Positions 63,063 to 64,000 of a stretch of 64,000 nt of DNA are shown here, in pieces. Source of the DNA: Vogesella sp. XCS3 (GTDB lineage Bacteria; Pseudomonadota; Gammaproteobacteria; Burkholderiales; Chromobacteriaceae); assembly GCF_020616155.1 (NCBI RefSeq), contig NZ_CP085530.1:1549501-1613500 (forward strand). The letters run 5' to 3'. Numbering within the stretch: the first letter of the stretch is position 1; each line of letters opens with the position of its first letter. The position numbers and the translations under genes are program-made. Below the pieces are notes generated by a model that was not told the origin of the DNA, did not search any database, and was given only the letters and a program-made list of their open reading frames with translations.

Positions 63063-63090
63063 AAAAAGGTTGGCCGCGGCCAACCTTTTT
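63063..63090. terminator. Palindromic bidirectional terminator containing the 10-mer core
   Basis: A 28-bp perfect palindrome: A5, GGTTGGCCGC, its complement, T5. The two GTTGGCCGC cores overlap at the centre, so the final A of the 10-mer is lost. It serves the convergent yaaA and ldhA genes. Confidence 0.9.
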
Positions 63091-63109
63091 TCATTCGCAA
63101 CGCCAAGCG

Positions 63110-64000
63110 CTACTGCGGCAATACCTCGTTGGCCAGCGCTTCGCCAGCGGCAAAGGCCGTGGCGTTGCCCAGCGTGGTATCGGCGATATTGGCCAGCGCC
63201 TCGCGCGTGAGAAAGCCTTGGTGCGAGGTGACCAGCACATTGGGGAAGGTCAGCAGCCGCGCCAGCTGGTCATCCTGCAGGCCGGTATCGGACAAGTCCT
63301 CGAAGAACACGCCCTCCTCCATTTCGTACACATCCAGCCCCACACCGGCCAGCTGGCCGCTCTTAAGCGCGTCGATCACCGCCGGGGTATCCACCAGCGC
63401 CCCACGGCTGGTATTGATCAGGATGGCACCGGGCTTCATGGCGGCAATGGCTGCCGTGTCGATAATATGGCGCGTGGCAGGCAGCAGCGGCACGTGCAGG
63501 CTCAGCACGTCGCTGTGCGCCAGCACCTCGGCCAGCGGCGCGTAGTCAAAGCCCAGCCGCGCCGCCAGCGTCGCGTCCTGCTGCGGGTCGCAGGCCAGCA
63601 CGCGCATGCCGAAGCCGCGGGCAATGGCGATGGCCGACTCGCCGATACGGCCGGTGCCGATCACGCCAAATGTCTTGCCGTGCAGGTCGAAACCTACCAG
63701 CCCGTCCAGCGAGAAATCCATCTCGCGCACGCGTACGTAAGCCTTGTGGATGCGGCGGTTCACCGCCAGCAGCAGCGCAAAGGCGTGCTCGGCCACCGCG
63801 TGTGGCGAGTAGGCCGGCACCCGCGCCACGCGGATGCCGTGCTGGCGGCAGGCGGCCAGGTCCACACCGTTAAAGCCGGCGCAGCGCAGCACCACCAGCC
63901 GCACACCCAGCGCGGCCAACCTGGCCACCACGGCGGCGTCCAGCCGGTCGTTCACAAAGGGGCAAACAGCGTCAAAACCGGCCGCCAGCTCCACCGTGGC
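63110..64000 (-). CDS. ldhA: D-lactate dehydrogenase (D-2-hydroxyacid family), N-terminus outside the window
   Basis: Reduces pyruvate to D-lactate with NADH. The 297 residues in the window continue in frame past base 64000; about 35 N-terminal residues are missing compared with the usual 330. It has the LVVLRCAGFNGVDL substrate-binding segment, the Rossmann loop GVIGTGRIG, the catalytic Arg in INTSRGALVD, Glu in DVYEMEEGVFFED and His in VLVTSHQGFLT. The long form with EEGVFFED is typical of the fermentative LdhA group. Confidence 0.92.
   Translation of the reverse strand, partial: ATVELAAGFDAVCPFVNDRLDAAVVARLAALGVRLVVLRCAGFNGVDLAACRQHGIRVARVPAYSPHAVAEHAFALLLAVNRRIHKAYVRVREMDFSLDGLVGFDLHGKTFGVIGTGRIGESAIAIARGFGMRVLACDPQQDATLAARLGFDYAPLAEVLAHSDVLSLHVPLLPATRHIIDTAAIAAMKPGAILINTSRGALVDTPAVIDALKSGQLAGVGLDVYEMEEGVFFEDLSDTGLQDDQLARLLTFPNVLVTSHQGFLTREALANIADTTLGNATAFAAGEALANEVLPQ

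Noticed and set aside
1..64000. Mobile elements, prophage or recent horizontal transfer
   Set aside because: No transposase, integrase, terminal repeats or att-like duplication next to the tRNA genes; composition and the 10-mer density are even throughout.

Overview
The window looks like a chromosomal segment of a GC-rich betaproteobacterium of the order Neisseriales, most likely family Chromobacteriaceae (Vogesella/Chromobacterium-like; the genus is a guess). The reasons are the hisS-ispG-rodZ-pilW-rlmN-ndk order, an EarP plus EF-P pair with Arg32, a GDT1/MntX-type manganese exporter behind a yybP-ykoY-like leader, and a bacterioferritin subunit of the two-subunit type. I see no phage, transposase, integrase, CRISPR array or rRNA. 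Almost everything is core or lineage-specific chromosome, with convergent gene pairs separated by hairpins.

Layout. 0-8 kb: hisS (partial), ispG, rodZ, pilW, rlmN and ndk on the minus strand, then a SPOR-domain gene, zapE and cysM. 8-16.4 kb: a phytase-like secreted protein, glyA, an unknown conserved protein, a 773-bp intergenic region that appears to encode a small RNA (and perhaps a second one antisense), then sbcB, a TauE/SafE exporter and miaA. 16.4-21.3 kb: a MarR-controlled tripartite drug-efflux operon (OMF-EmrA-EmrB) with the same operator in front of the regulator and of the operon. 21.3-33.3 kb: ridA, a fatty-acid desaturase, a YdgA-like protein, bfr, bfd, nudJ, a small secreted protein, mnmA, a solute-binding protein, an FMN reductase, a RidA/MFS/LysR cluster and an iron alcohol dehydrogenase. 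33.6-45.7 kb: a class II ribonucleotide reductase with two NrdR boxes, a chemoreceptor, a giant DUF748/AsmA-like protein, a PuuA-like glutamine synthetase, and two lipoproteins, one a probable zinc peptidase. 45.8-53.3 kb: a NarX/NarL-type two-component pair, a GH5 glycosidase, a CorA/ZntB transporter, and a translationally coupled three-gene operon reminiscent of Vibrio vxrABC. 53.4-64 kb: earP-efp, the Mn exporter, a DUF3857 transglutaminase-like protein, RNase R with a long repetitive tail, five tandem tRNA-Leu(CAG) genes, dtd, yaaA and a partial D-lactate dehydrogenase.

The most striking signal cuts across the genes. The 10-mer GTTGGCCGCA (or its complement) occurs at least 53 times by my manual count, about one per 1.2 kb, equally on both strands, inside genes and as abutting or spaced inverted pairs in intergenic hairpins. 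Chance would give fewer than one. Density, length and use as paired hairpins closely match the DNA uptake sequences of Neisseria and Haemophilus, but the sequence is not one of the Neisseriaceae DUS dialects I know. I propose it as a candidate new DNA uptake sequence. Other items worth attention are the CU-rich small RNA at about 12.5 kb, the ferroxidase-deficient bacterioferritin subunit, and the vxr-like operon.
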